The notes under the pieces are model-generated. The model was given only the letters and a program-made list of their open reading frames with translations, made no database searches and was not told the DNA's origin. A stretch of 64,000 bases of DNA from Daedaleopsis sinensis. Lineage: Eukaryota > Basidiomycota > Agaricomycetes > Polyporales > Polyporaceae. Below, piece after piece: positions 11,732 through 21,103 of this stretch (positions are counted from its first letter, which is position 1; every line of letters starts with the position of its first letter). Made by a program: the position numbers and the translations under genes. The stretch covers positions 1,984,001 to 2,048,000 of the forward strand of contig CM066308.1 in assembly GCA_033807695.1 (NCBI GenBank), written 5' to 3'.

Positions 11732-13154
11732 ATGCCGCGCGCAGAAGGTACGTGACTATGTGAGGCAGTTGTTCAATGCCATCTCATACGGCTGTGTAGT
11801 CGGGACCCCCAAGTACCTCGCCAACAAGATGAAGGCGAAAGGCCTTCAGCGGTTGCGCTGGTTCTGCCAAATCTGCGAGAAACAGTGCAGAGACGAAAAC
11901 GGCTTCAAATGTCACACCCAGTCCGAGGCTCACCTCCGTCAGATGCTCGTCGTCGGCGAGAGCGCAGGGAAGCACATCGCCGATTTCTCCTCCCAGTTTC
12001 AGCATGACTTTGTTCAACTGCTCTCCCGCCGCTTCGGCACCAAGCGCGTCAAGGCGAACAACGTTTACCAGGAGTTCATCCAGGATCGCAATCACCTACA
12101 CATGAACGCCACCCGATGGGTCACCCTCACGGAGTTCGTGAAGCATCTGGGGAGGACCGGCGTCGCACGGGTGGATGAAACAGAGAAGGGGTGGTTCATC
12201 GCATGGATCGATAATAGTCCGAATGCACTCGCCAAGCAGGTAAGCAATCTCCATATTCACCCATCCATGAGCTGCCGCCCTATGAGACTTGGCTATCCTG
12301 CTACCGCACCGGTTGTCCGCACCTCGCGCGTCAGCGATGACCTCCCGGTATCCCCTCGATGCTACGCTGCCGATGACGGCCGTTGTATCTGTCACAGAGC
12401 CAGCATGCTGGAAGGGGGTACCCCTGTCGCTCTTGAGTCATACTCTGGAGCATGTCCAGGATCATCGTTCCCAAATCGCCGGGCTCAGTTGCCTCTGCGA
12501 CACGATTGCCTCACAAGGGATGAATTGACAATGTCAAAGAAGCTCAAGGCGCGGTACTCCGCAGGAGCGATAGTCGGGTGTTTTGTATCTGTATATGCAA
12601 CATCTCACCTAGTCTATCAGAGGCACTCTATTCATCGAGCCGAACTCATGTGATATTGTTGTACACACGTCTAACATCCTTATTTACAGGAAGCCTCCAT
12701 GAAGAAGGAACGGATGACAGTCTCGGACGAGCAGCGTGAGCGTACGCTCATTGAAGAGCAGATAGAACGTGCAGCCGCCGAGGCAGGACCTTCAGGATCG
12801 AGGTCCGAAGACTCTCCGCCGGCAGAAGAGGTTGGGTTGAAACGGGACGAGACTTCCGAGAAGGTTGTGCTGTCCTTCACCCCGAAAGCGACCACATCTT
12901 CCACTGCCGCGCCCACAACAGGTATCAAGCTCAACGCTTTGAAACCTGCCGCCAACCCCCTCAAAGCTTCCAATCCGCTGAAGCGACCAAACGTCTTCAA
13001 GCAAGCTTCCACAATGCCTTCTCCGGCCTCTACCTCTACAGATATCGAGAAGACCGTAGGGGAGAAGAGGAAGGCACCGATGTCCGCGGCGGAACGGCTG
13101 ATATTCGAAGACCAAGAACGCAAGCGACGCCGTATGGAGCGAGAGGCAGCATAG
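11732..13154 (+). CDS. KIN17-like DNA/RNA-binding zinc-finger protein
   Basis: Nuclear KIN17/Rts2 family protein linked to DNA replication, repair and RNA binding. Exons: 11732-11747, 11800-12239, 12690-13154; 306 residues. The 16-nt first coding exon gives MPRAE and part of V. The family hallmark follows: GTPKYLANKMKAKGLQRLRW, then a C2H2-like finger (CQICEKQCRDENGFKCHTQS, then EAH) and the winged-helix-like segment (FVQLLSRRFGTKRVKANNVY, GWFIAWIDNSP). Exon 3 resumes with EASMKKERMTVSDEQRERT, the usual continuation, so the 450-bp second intron is real even though introns here are usually near 55 bp. The C-terminus is basic (KRRRMEREAA) and lacks the KOW/SH3-like region of animal KIN17, as in other fungi. 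Confidence 0.92.
12240..12689 (+). other. Unusually long KIN17 intron (450 bp)
   Basis: Donor GTAAGC at 12240 and acceptor TTTACAG ending at 12689. It is about eight times the common intron length in this window. The exon 2 frame stays open for 137 codons into it, to a TGA at 12651-12653. I searched by eye for snoRNA boxes: GATGA-like motifs occur near 12337 and 12373, but no paired D box (CTGA) was found. Confidence 0.75.
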
Positions 13155-13511
13155 TGGATCGTGCTTTGACGGAGGATGCCCTTTGGGTGCTATACGATAC
13201 GTGTATTCATATTCGCTCCTGCTCTGTAATGTATCTCTATCAGTGTTTCAGGGAAGCTTTGCCAAAACACGTCTACAAGCTGAGTTCCGAGGCCTTATAC
13301 GGGTCGCCGGTGCCATTGTTGCTCTGGACCAACCAATGCAGTGGAGTCGACTCGACAGCTGAGCTTTGACATTTTGGGACAATAGGCATGTGCGTCGGTC
13401 TAACGGTATAAAGGATTCGGTGTCTTGAACCTGGCTCCTATTCTCTGCTTCTGACCACTCTGTCACTACTTGGGATATCTGAGAACCGTGTACACACCCA
13501 GAAGCTTCGCC
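13155..13511 (+). promoter_or_regulatory. KIN17 3' region and promoter of the downstream gene
   Basis: 357 bp between co-directional genes. A TATAAA motif at 13407-13412 lies 100 bp before the ATG at 13512, followed by pyrimidine-rich sequence, as expected of a TATA promoter. Confidence 0.5.
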
Positions 13512-14443
13512 ATGAAGAAATTCGACATTCCCCCATTGAACCTCTGCCCTCCACGCCCCATCAGCCCCGGTGGATGCCCTTCCGCAGGCGACTTCGAGAT
13601 GCACTCTCCGATATCTTGGTGCGGTTCTCTGGTTCTGCCCGACCGCCCCCGGTCGGCTCAATCGCGCCGACCCTCGTTCTCTGCGTCCGACTCTCCAGGG
13701 GGTGCGCCACCCAGCGCGTGGCGCATCCTTCCGGGTTCGTACATTGCTTTCCAGCTGAACCTAATCGAGCTCGCAAACCATCATGCGCCCGACTCGAAAG
13801 AGGCCCAACTTCTGCTCACCCACCAAGGCGGCCGGTACATCGGGCTCGTGGCCGTCTCGCTCCTCACGCCAGACACAACCGACGGCCACTACATCGAAGA
13901 CATCACCGTGCTCTACGTCGCAGACGCCCTCCCGCCGGTTGCAGAGGCGGAGCGCTTTATCCTGCCGATCGCGCCGCTCGAGATCGCGGGCGCGGAGGCG
14001 GAGGGCCGGCGGGCCATAAAGACCAAGGAGATGTTCCCGCTGCCCAACCGCGTGCAGTGGACGACATTCGGCGCGCGGCTCCGGATCAAGACGCTCGTCG
14101 AGTCGAAGCTCGCGTTCAAGATGGACGACGACGAGTTCGCCCAGGTCGAGGCCATCTGCACGGCCGACACGAACGCCGTCGCGCAGTGGCCGCCGTCGGA
14201 CGTGCTCCAGAAGCTTCGCGTGCCGGACGACAACGACGTGGTCCCCGTCACCGTCTGGCGCGACATTCGGGGGGAGACCAGGGTCGACCCGATCGACTTC
14301 ATCGTCGAGGTGCATGAGTGAGTCGGCGCGAGCCCAGGCGCGTTTGCGCTCCCTAATCGGTGCTGTTGTCGCTGACTGCGTGGCCTCGCTCCTCACCCAG
14401 GTTGACCGCGCAGCTTGCTAGTTTCGCAGATCCAGAACAGTGA
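13512..14443 (+). CDS. Unrecognised protein, possibly fungal-specific
   Basis: Not recognised. The preferred model has two exons, 13512-14317 and 14401-14443 (282 residues). A canonical GTGAGT donor at 14318, a CTGAC branch-like site near 14372 and a CACCCAG acceptor at 14400 give a sensible short C-terminal tail (LTAQLASFADPEQ). Without splicing the frame ends at TGA 14319-14321. The start is the first in-frame ATG after the TATA motif at 13407. The N-terminal 80 residues are Pro/Ser-rich; from about residue 75 the protein looks folded (WRILPGSYIAFQLNLIEL, GRYIGLVAVSLL, YIEDITVLYVADALPP, VPVTVWRDIRGETRVDPIDF). No signal peptide or membrane segment is visible. The N-terminal frame is less certain, because a second frame is also open around 13574-13740. 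Confidence 0.6.
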
Positions 14444-14891
14444 CTCAGACAACCAGCCGTCGAGCAGGCCGAACACCGTTCGTGCGCCCACGGCGCCGGC
14501 ATTCGGCGGCGAGATCTGCGTACGCGTGGTGCGAGTCAGACGACAGCATGCGGGATCGGACTTGCCGCTCAGTGGTTGGACCGCGCTCGAGTGCGCGTCG
14601 GTTGGTGTGGGCTCGTCACAGTTTACGATGCGCATGTACATACACTCGGTCGAGGCCCTTCCATCATGCGAACGCGAGCTTCATTTCGGACGTTGGCGAC
14701 GGGAAGGCTTCTCGCCGCGGCCCGCGGGACGTGCCATGTTGTCGTGGAGCGCGCCGACGTTCTCTTTGTGCGCGCCGCACGCCGGTGTGTGGTCGCGAAG
14801 TGCGCGCGGGCAAGCGATGACTGGCTATGAGATAACAGAAGACAGCTGCACGCGCGCGGACATGTGTATGTGTGGGCGCGCTCAGCACGGG
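14444..14891. other. Convergent 3' intergenic region
   Basis: 448 bp between the 3' ends of the unknown gene (+) and ARP6 (-). Presumably overlapping or abutting 3' UTRs. Nothing else seen. Confidence 0.4.
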
Positions 14892-16970
14892 TCACGCCTG
14901 CCGCTTCGCAGCCCCCCTGCCCCGTCCCCTCCCACGCGCGGGCTTCTTCGTCGGCGGCGGCGGCGGCGGACTCTGCTCGTCGTCGTCGCCCGCCTTGGCC
15001 CGCGCCGCCCTGCCCTTCGCGGGCTCGCGCCCGCGCTGCGCATGCGCAGGGTCCTTCTCGACGGGCTTCCAGTCCCTGAACTTGCGCCTGCACGCGGCGC
15101 TGCCCATCTCCTGGTACTCCTCCCGCGTCACCACGGCCTGCGCGAACTCCGGGCGGGCGGCGAACGCCACGGCTGAGCGGTATGCGTCCAGCGTCGGCCT
15201 GCGGGGCGCGCATCAGCTGCGTTGTTCGTTGTCTGTTGTCGCGTGCGCCGCGCAGGGCGGCGAGTGCGAGTGCGATAGCGATAGCGGGGACGCACCGGTC
15301 AGACTGGTAGACACACACTTCGCAGTCAATGGGTGCGAGCGACCGCAGCTCGGCCATCCTGTCAGGGCGAGCGTCCGCGTCAGGCCAGAAGGAGGGGAGA
15401 GAAGCAGTAGGGGGGCGGATGCCGCAGCAGCAGCAGCCGTCCAAGCCACCCACGTACAGACGGTTGCGGAACCCTGGCATGGCGGTGTTGCCACCGATCA
15501 GGCCAATGTTGGCCCAAAACATGCCTTGCAGATCTTCTGGCAGGAGCGCGATGCTCGCCGCCACCGTTGCGCTGAGCCCTGCTTGTCCGAGCCCTGGGGA
15601 GAATTCAAATGGGCGTGAGCGAAGGTTCAGAGGGTGCAGGCCGCATGGGAGGGATATTTGCCGATGTCGGTCGGACGGAAGAGTATCTCTGGCACGCTGA
15701 ACCGCTCGTTGCCCATCGTCAGGGTTTGGCAACCTTCAGCGAGCGACTCGCCAGGGTTACGTATCCGCCCGGACCTGCTGGCGGAGTAGTCCGGAAATAT
15801 GTACTCCTGCACTATCGGGTTCCTGGAGGGGCGCGCGCTGGAAGGCCCGGGAAGCAAGGAGGGGGGTATACATGGAAAACGGGGGTACTTTGTTAGACTC
15901 TGCCTGCGGGCAGATGCGAGGGGGCGCGTTTGGCGGCGACGCACCGGCACGTCTCGAGGTCCGTTGGGAAGTCGTCAGACACGAAACAGCACGCCTCCTT
16001 GATCTCGTTCATGATGTGCGTCTCGTCCATCATATTCCACTGGCGATAGGACACGGTCTCCTTGAGGTGGTTGGTCAAGAGCTTCCCACCGACGTCGATG
16101 CTGACACGGGTTGAGTCAGCCCGGACGCTCACCGCAGAAGAGTTGTAATCTGTATACCGCTTGACCGCTTCCCAGACGACCTCGCCGCAGAGAATGGGGA
16201 CAACATGAGTGAAGCTAAACCCTGAGTCTATGACAAGCAAGCATTCCGGAGATGGTAGATCTGTCCGGGCAAACAGATGGCCGTGGGGTATCAGTGACGC
16301 CGCTGTTACATGGATCAGTCCGAGTGGCGTGCATTAGCCAAAGCTTAACCGAGCGATAATAACACTTTGGCGCACGGGTGCATCTGCAGTAGGAGCGGAA
16401 CTCGTATTCTTCGAACACGAATTGGTCGTAGACGTCCTGGATGTTGGGCAAGTCAAAGTATGGCTCCGAGATTAACAGCGACGACTCCGCCGTGTCCACC
16501 TGCACAATTCAGTCAGTTCACACTGTCTGCTCCGACCGTGTCTCCGTGCGTGTTGATCTGCGTGATGAACTGACCGCCAACACTTCACTTGAGAAGATAC
16601 CGTCCCAGATGGCTTTCTGGGCATCCCAGTCGACGAGGAAGCCCTGATAACTGCTGTATTTTTGTCTGCTGTGCTAGCGCATCTGTCGTTCCGAAGACCC
16701 ACCTTCTCGAACGGCAGACGGAAACGGAGCGATGTGAAGTCGCGACATTTTGCGAGCTCGTGGCCGATGTACGTGGCGTTATCCCCTTTCGCGCGCACGA
16801 CAGCGTTCGGAACGACGCTGGAAAGCCGTCAGACAGCGTCAGAGAGGCCCACTCGGATTGTCCGGCTGGGTGACGAACCGAGGGTGGTCGTCGTGCACGC
16901 CGAGGACGCCTGCCTTGATCGTCGAGGCTCCGTTGTCGAGAATGACAACGGTGGAAGTGGAGGCGGGCAT
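14892..16970 (-). CDS. arp6: Actin-related protein 6 (SWR1 complex)
   Basis: ARP6, a core subunit of the SWR1 chromatin remodeller that installs histone H2A.Z. Exons: 16879-16970, 16703-16817, 16575-16643, 16376-16499, 16158-16302, 15945-16100, 15662-15837, 15458-15593, 15296-15358, 14892-15198; 460 residues, all phases consistent. Actin-fold landmarks are [14 protein letters not shown] (phosphate loop), [33 protein letters not shown] (second phosphate loop), [30 protein letters not shown] and [14 protein letters not shown]. Exons 7 and 8 are joined by a GC-AG intron; no GT exists in that stretch. The intron at 16101-16157 is 57 nt and stop-free, so retention would add 19 residues. The C-terminus has a basic RGRGRG tail after [11 protein letters not shown]. 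The head-to-head neighbour is the TANGO2-like gene. Confidence 0.93.
15594..15661 (-). other. Non-canonical GC-AG intron in ARP6
   Basis: 68-bp intron between ARP6 exons PTDIG and LGQAGL. The donor on the minus strand is GCAAAT (first base at 15661) and the acceptor CCCCAG. The whole stretch contains no GT on the coding strand, so a GT donor is excluded if the conserved reading is right. Confidence 0.8.
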
Positions 16971-17827
16971 GCCCAGATACAAGACAGTTCCCTTCCAGAC
17001 AAGACGGAGGAGCAAGAGCTGAGAACGAGCGAGATCGATAGAAGTGCTGGTGCAAGTAGAAGACGGCAGTTCAAGCTCAGCACCAATCGAACGACGTCGT
17101 CTGAGCGCAAGACGTGAGCACAAACCTGTACGGTAAAGGCTCCCCAGGCGCCCGCGCGTGACGCGTGATCACAACTGCTGCGCTGCACCGTACTACCGTC
17201 ACGGCTTTCATTCTTCCTCTCTCCCAAGCAGATCCACCCGGCAAATACACAACAGCCCAGACCGGCCTTATCGGTCACGGACAACTGCACCCTGCCAGGC
17301 ATCGTACTCAATCACCGGTCAGTGAGGCACAAATCTTTCCAAATCTTTCCATCCAGAACCGAATGCTCATTCATCGGTCTTGCGGGGTTCTAGCCACCGC
17401 ACGCTCACCTTCAGTACTATCACATCGCACCGGACCTAAGCAAACAAACCTTGTCAGATTTACATCAACCCCTGCTCCCGGAGGCGTCGTACTCCCTCAA
17501 GCAGTCCGTTTAGCCCACACAACAGCGTTCTCAACTCAGCTTCGAAGGCTCGTGGACGTCCGACAGATTTCCCTGGCGTCCAACAGTTCGTGTGCTCTCA
17601 CAGATTGCACAGATTGCACAGATTTGCACCCCAATACTTGTCCAACCAGCGAGCTGGACAAGCCAAGCCACCGGACCCTATCCAGGCTTGCCTCCACTGG
17701 ACTCGAGCTCAAGCGATCGTTCCATCGAAACAGGCTGGCCGCCGCCAAATTACTCTGCACCCGAATACCCTTCGTGTCGGCTCCCGCAGCCTTCCTTACC
17801 CAGCCTGCCTAACCCAATCAATCATCG
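16971..17827. promoter_or_regulatory. Bidirectional promoter region, ARP6/TANGO2-like
   Basis: 857 bp between divergent starts. Pyrimidine-rich stretches near 17200-17230 and a three-copy tandem of CAGATTGCA-like units at 17601-17627 are the only features I can name. Open frames crossing it show no family resemblance. Confidence 0.5.
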
Positions 17828-19145
17828 ATGTGCGTCGGCTTCTGGACGCTCGAGCACCCAGACTACGCGCTGTGAGTCGTGACACCGGACGTGGCATCCT
17901 CGAGTGCGAGTACTGCAATCTGACAGAGCCGATCACTGCGCAGGATGCTCTGTGCCAACCGCGACGAATTTCTCGGCAGGCCCACGGCGAACGCGCACTG
18001 GCACTCGTTCGGGCCCATCCGCGGACCTGAGGGCGCGGACGACGACGAAGCGGGCGACGTGCTCTCGGGGCGGGACCTCCTCGCCGGGGGGACCTGGGCG
18101 GGGCTCACCCGGTCCGGCAGAGTTGCTCTCCTGTGCGTCCCCCTCAGGCTGCAGGCTCGGACAGAGTTGTAGTCGTAGCTCACAGCTCACACCCGCGGCG
18201 TCCGCAGGACGAACATCACGGAGCCAGCGCGGGCGTACGCGTCCTCGCGCGGGGACCTGACGCACGCGTTCCTGCGGCCCCAGGCCCCGCGCACGACGCT
18301 GCAGGCCGAGATCGACGCGTTTCTCGAGGAGAACCGCGGGCGCGCCTACGCGGGATTCAACCTGCTGCTTCTCTCGCCCTCCCTCTCGCCCCTATCCCCA
18401 TCCCCGTCCCCGTCTTCGTTATCGGCTACGGATTTGGAGTCTGCAGGCGAGCACGGCCCGCAGGGGCTCGCGTTCGAAGCGGCCTTCCTCACGAACTCGG
18501 GCGGGGGCGGGACGATCACCTCCCGCGTGCTTTCCGACGAGGAACGCCGCTGCGGGGGCATGTCGAACGGCGTCGACCGCCACGGCGCGAGCGAGTGGCC
18601 GAAGGTGCAGCATGGCACGCGCGCCCTGCGCACGCTGCTCGATGCGCTGCCCGCACACGCGGCAGAGACGGAGGTCGCGGAGCAGCTGTTCGCGCTTCTG
18701 ACGTGAGCACGCGTTTTCATTTTTTCCGCTGTCTTCTCCTGCCTGCCCCAGCGAAAAAAAGGGCGGTGGGTGGAGAGGGTGCCAGCGTCCGAGCGGGCTA
18801 ACCAGTACGTGATATAAAATATTCAGGTGGAAGAGCGAGCACGCGCCCGCCGACCGCTCCGAGCTGCGCAACACCATCGAGGTGGAGCCTATCCGCGTCC
18901 CCCTCCCCAGCACCCCCAGCACCCCAGCCGCGGACAACGCGCCGTCGCGAGCTTCGTCCGCCTATTACGGCACACGCCTGTCCACGGTGGTCCTGATCCG
19001 GCGCGACGGAAGCGCGACGTTCATTGAACGGGACGTCTGGACACTCGGCGGGGGTGCTGGGGGCGCGAAGCGAGATTCGGGGCACGATCGCGTCTTCCGC
19101 TTCCAGATCCCATGGGAAGCCCACGCAGGCGGCACGGCAGGCTAA
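17828..19145 (+). CDS. TANGO2-like NRDE domain protein
   Basis: NRDE-family protein like TANGO2 (transport and Golgi organisation 2), implicated in haem trafficking and lipid metabolism in other eukaryotes; the biochemical role is not settled. Exons: 17828-17871, 17944-18132, 18208-18702, 18827-19145; 348 residues. It begins MCVGFWTLEHPDYALMLCAN with the signature ANRDEFLGRPT straight after the first intron. It continues with GGTWAGLTRSGRVALLTNIT, RGRAYAGFNLLLL, WPKVQHGTRAL and a C-terminal YGTRLSTVVLIRRDGSATFI, all expected in order. A Ser/Pro-rich insertion near residue 165 (SPSLSPLSPSPSPSSLS) and a disordered insert before YYGTRL make it longer than human TANGO2 (276 residues). Confidence 0.9.
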
Positions 19146-19490
19146 GGGCAGCGCGGCGAAGGGTGGGGTGAGAACGCGCGCGCGAACGAGGACGCGGAGG
19201 AGTAACCAAGGTGTGTATTGGGGCCGTATTATACTACGCTTACGCTACTATGCTACACGGAACGCCGGTAATGTACATGTGGGTGGCCGCAGCCCGATCT
19301 CCCAAACCTACATATGATAAATACAGGGCCTATCGGAGTGGTATACGGACAGAAGAGCGTTCGTTCGTCGGGGGCGTGCGGGCGCGCGACCAGAGTCCGG
19401 GAGAGTCCGCAGCGGGCATACACACAGCGTCGAGAGCGAGAGGGGGAACAAGAGGGGTCCAGGGGCGCATACGCATATCGCGAGGGCGGG
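19146..19490. other. Convergent 3' intergenic region
   Basis: 345 bp between the 3' ends of the TANGO2-like gene (+) and the Zn2Cys6 factor (-). No gene or clear repeat seen. Confidence 0.4.
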
Positions 19491-21103
19491 CTAGTTCATG
19501 TGGTACGTTTTGTGGTAGACCGCGTGCTCGGGCTGCGCGGCGGCGACGGGGAAGTACGAGTCGTAGCCGGCGGCCTGCCCCATCGCCGCGCTCGGCCACT
19601 GGTCGTGCAGCTGGCCCGCGCCGATGCTCGACTGGCTCGAGGTGGAGATGGGGGACATGCTCAGCTCGGTCTCCGTGGGCGTCGCGAGGCCCTCGTACGA
19701 GGACGCGCCGCCGCCGATCGCGGACGCGCTGTTCCCACTGCTCGCCACAGCCGCCAACCGTCAGCGTGCGCGCCGCGGACCGGGACGACGAGGGGGGGAG
19801 GGGGGGAGGACAAGGGACTTACTGCATGATATCGTTCAGTTCCGCGACGCGCCGGGCGATGACGCACGCCGGGCGGCCCGCGCCGCTGTGCTCGGGCAGC
19901 TGGCGGAGAAGGGCGAGCGTGTTCTGGAGCTGGTTCGTGAGCCCGATCAGCGCGTTGCCCGCGGCCGGGTTCGTGACGCACGGGCACGCGTGCGGCGCGT
20001 ACGGCGGCTGCTCGTGGTAGTACTGCTCGCCGCCGCCGCCGCCACCGCCGCCGTGCCCGTGGCGCGCGTCGCCGTACGTCATCACAGACGCGGACGACGG
20101 CGACGAGTAGCAGGAGGCGTCGTCCGTGGGCGAGTACTGCGCGTGCGGCTGCTGGGTGCGGTAGAGGCTGTACTGCGCCCCCGCGCCGTTCTCGACGGCG
20201 GACGGGTGCGTGGGCGAGGGCGTGAAGCGGTAGAGCTGCTGCTGCTGCTGCTGCTGGGCGGGGTCGGGGCCCTGCTCGGTCTTGATCGCGGGGGGCACGC
20301 GCGGGGGCCCGCCCGGGAGGCCGTCGTCGTGGCGGTCGCGCGGCATCTTCTGGTATTGCAGACGGCGCGAGGAGCGCGAGTGCCACTTCTCGTTCGCATC
20401 CCCGTCGCAGAAGTTGGGCTCGGCCCATTTCGGGTGCGGTTTCCCTAGGGGGCGCGCGGCGCTGGGCTGAGCGGCGCGCGCGCGCAAGGCAGGACAGGAA
20501 GGGGAGGCGGCTTACCTCGCAGCTCGCGCACGAGGCTCTCGAGCTCGGCGATTCTGTTCCGCAGCCGCGTGTTCTCGTCGACGTTCGGATCATCCCTGGT
20601 GCGGACATTGAGCTCTCCCTGCGGATCTAGCGCACCACTAACGACGACGGCCTACCTCAGCGCGGGATCGTCGACCTCGTACACACACAGGCCCGTCTGC
20701 GGCGGCGCGCCCGTTAGATTGGGTCCACGGATGGGAATGGGAAAGCGCGCGTACCAGGCCGAGTTGGATGCATCGCTGACAGGGCCGCTTCCGGTCGCAC
20801 TACACACAGGCAAATGCATCAGCGACGAAGAGCTCGCACGCAACGAACGCGTCCGGTGTGCGTACCTTCCGTTTGGAGGTGTGGCAGTTGAGGCAGGACT
20901 GGGTTGTCCGGTTGCGCCGTCTGTCGCGGAGTGGGAGGGTGAGCTCGGGCTGTGAGGGGGAGAGGGGGGGCGTGAGGAGGGACTCGCCTCTTGCGGTGGT
21001 CGACCTCGAGGCCGGCGAGGTCAAAGTCCATGATCTCGCCTTTGAACTGGAGGGGCTGGGGGAGGGTATCCGAGGGAATGATGGCAGCCGACGACATAGT
21101 CAT
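19491..21103 (-). CDS. Zn2Cys6 (GAL4-type) transcription factor
   Basis: Fungal binuclear zinc-cluster DNA-binding regulator. Exons: 21005-21103, 20866-20949, 20755-20799, 20656-20696, 20516-20595, 19823-20444, 19491-19737; 405 residues. The zinc cluster is complete and spread over exons 2-4: Cys52, 55, 62, 68, 71 and 80 with spacing C-X2-C-X6-C-X5-C-X2-C-X8-C (SCLNCHTSKRKCDRKRPCQR, then CIQ). A short leucine-rich coiled coil follows (RLRNRIAELESLVRELRG). The rest is low in complexity: a polyglutamine run from a CAG repeat near 20237-20258, a polyglycine run near 20030-20053 and Ser-rich text. No fungal-specific middle homology domain is visible. The exon 1/2 junction is the weakest: a 55-bp intron with donor GTCGAC was preferred to a 34-bp alternative in the same phase. 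Target genes are unknown. Confidence 0.87.

Noticed and set aside
13574..14317. Alternative 247-codon frame over the unknown gene behind KIN17
   Set aside because: Arg/Ala-rich text typical of a shifted frame; the chosen frame has ordered, hydrophobic-core-like text.
17601..17627. Short tandem CAGATTGCA-like repeat as a CRISPR-like array
   Set aside because: Three adjoining copies without spacers in a eukaryotic promoter; a simple tandem repeat.
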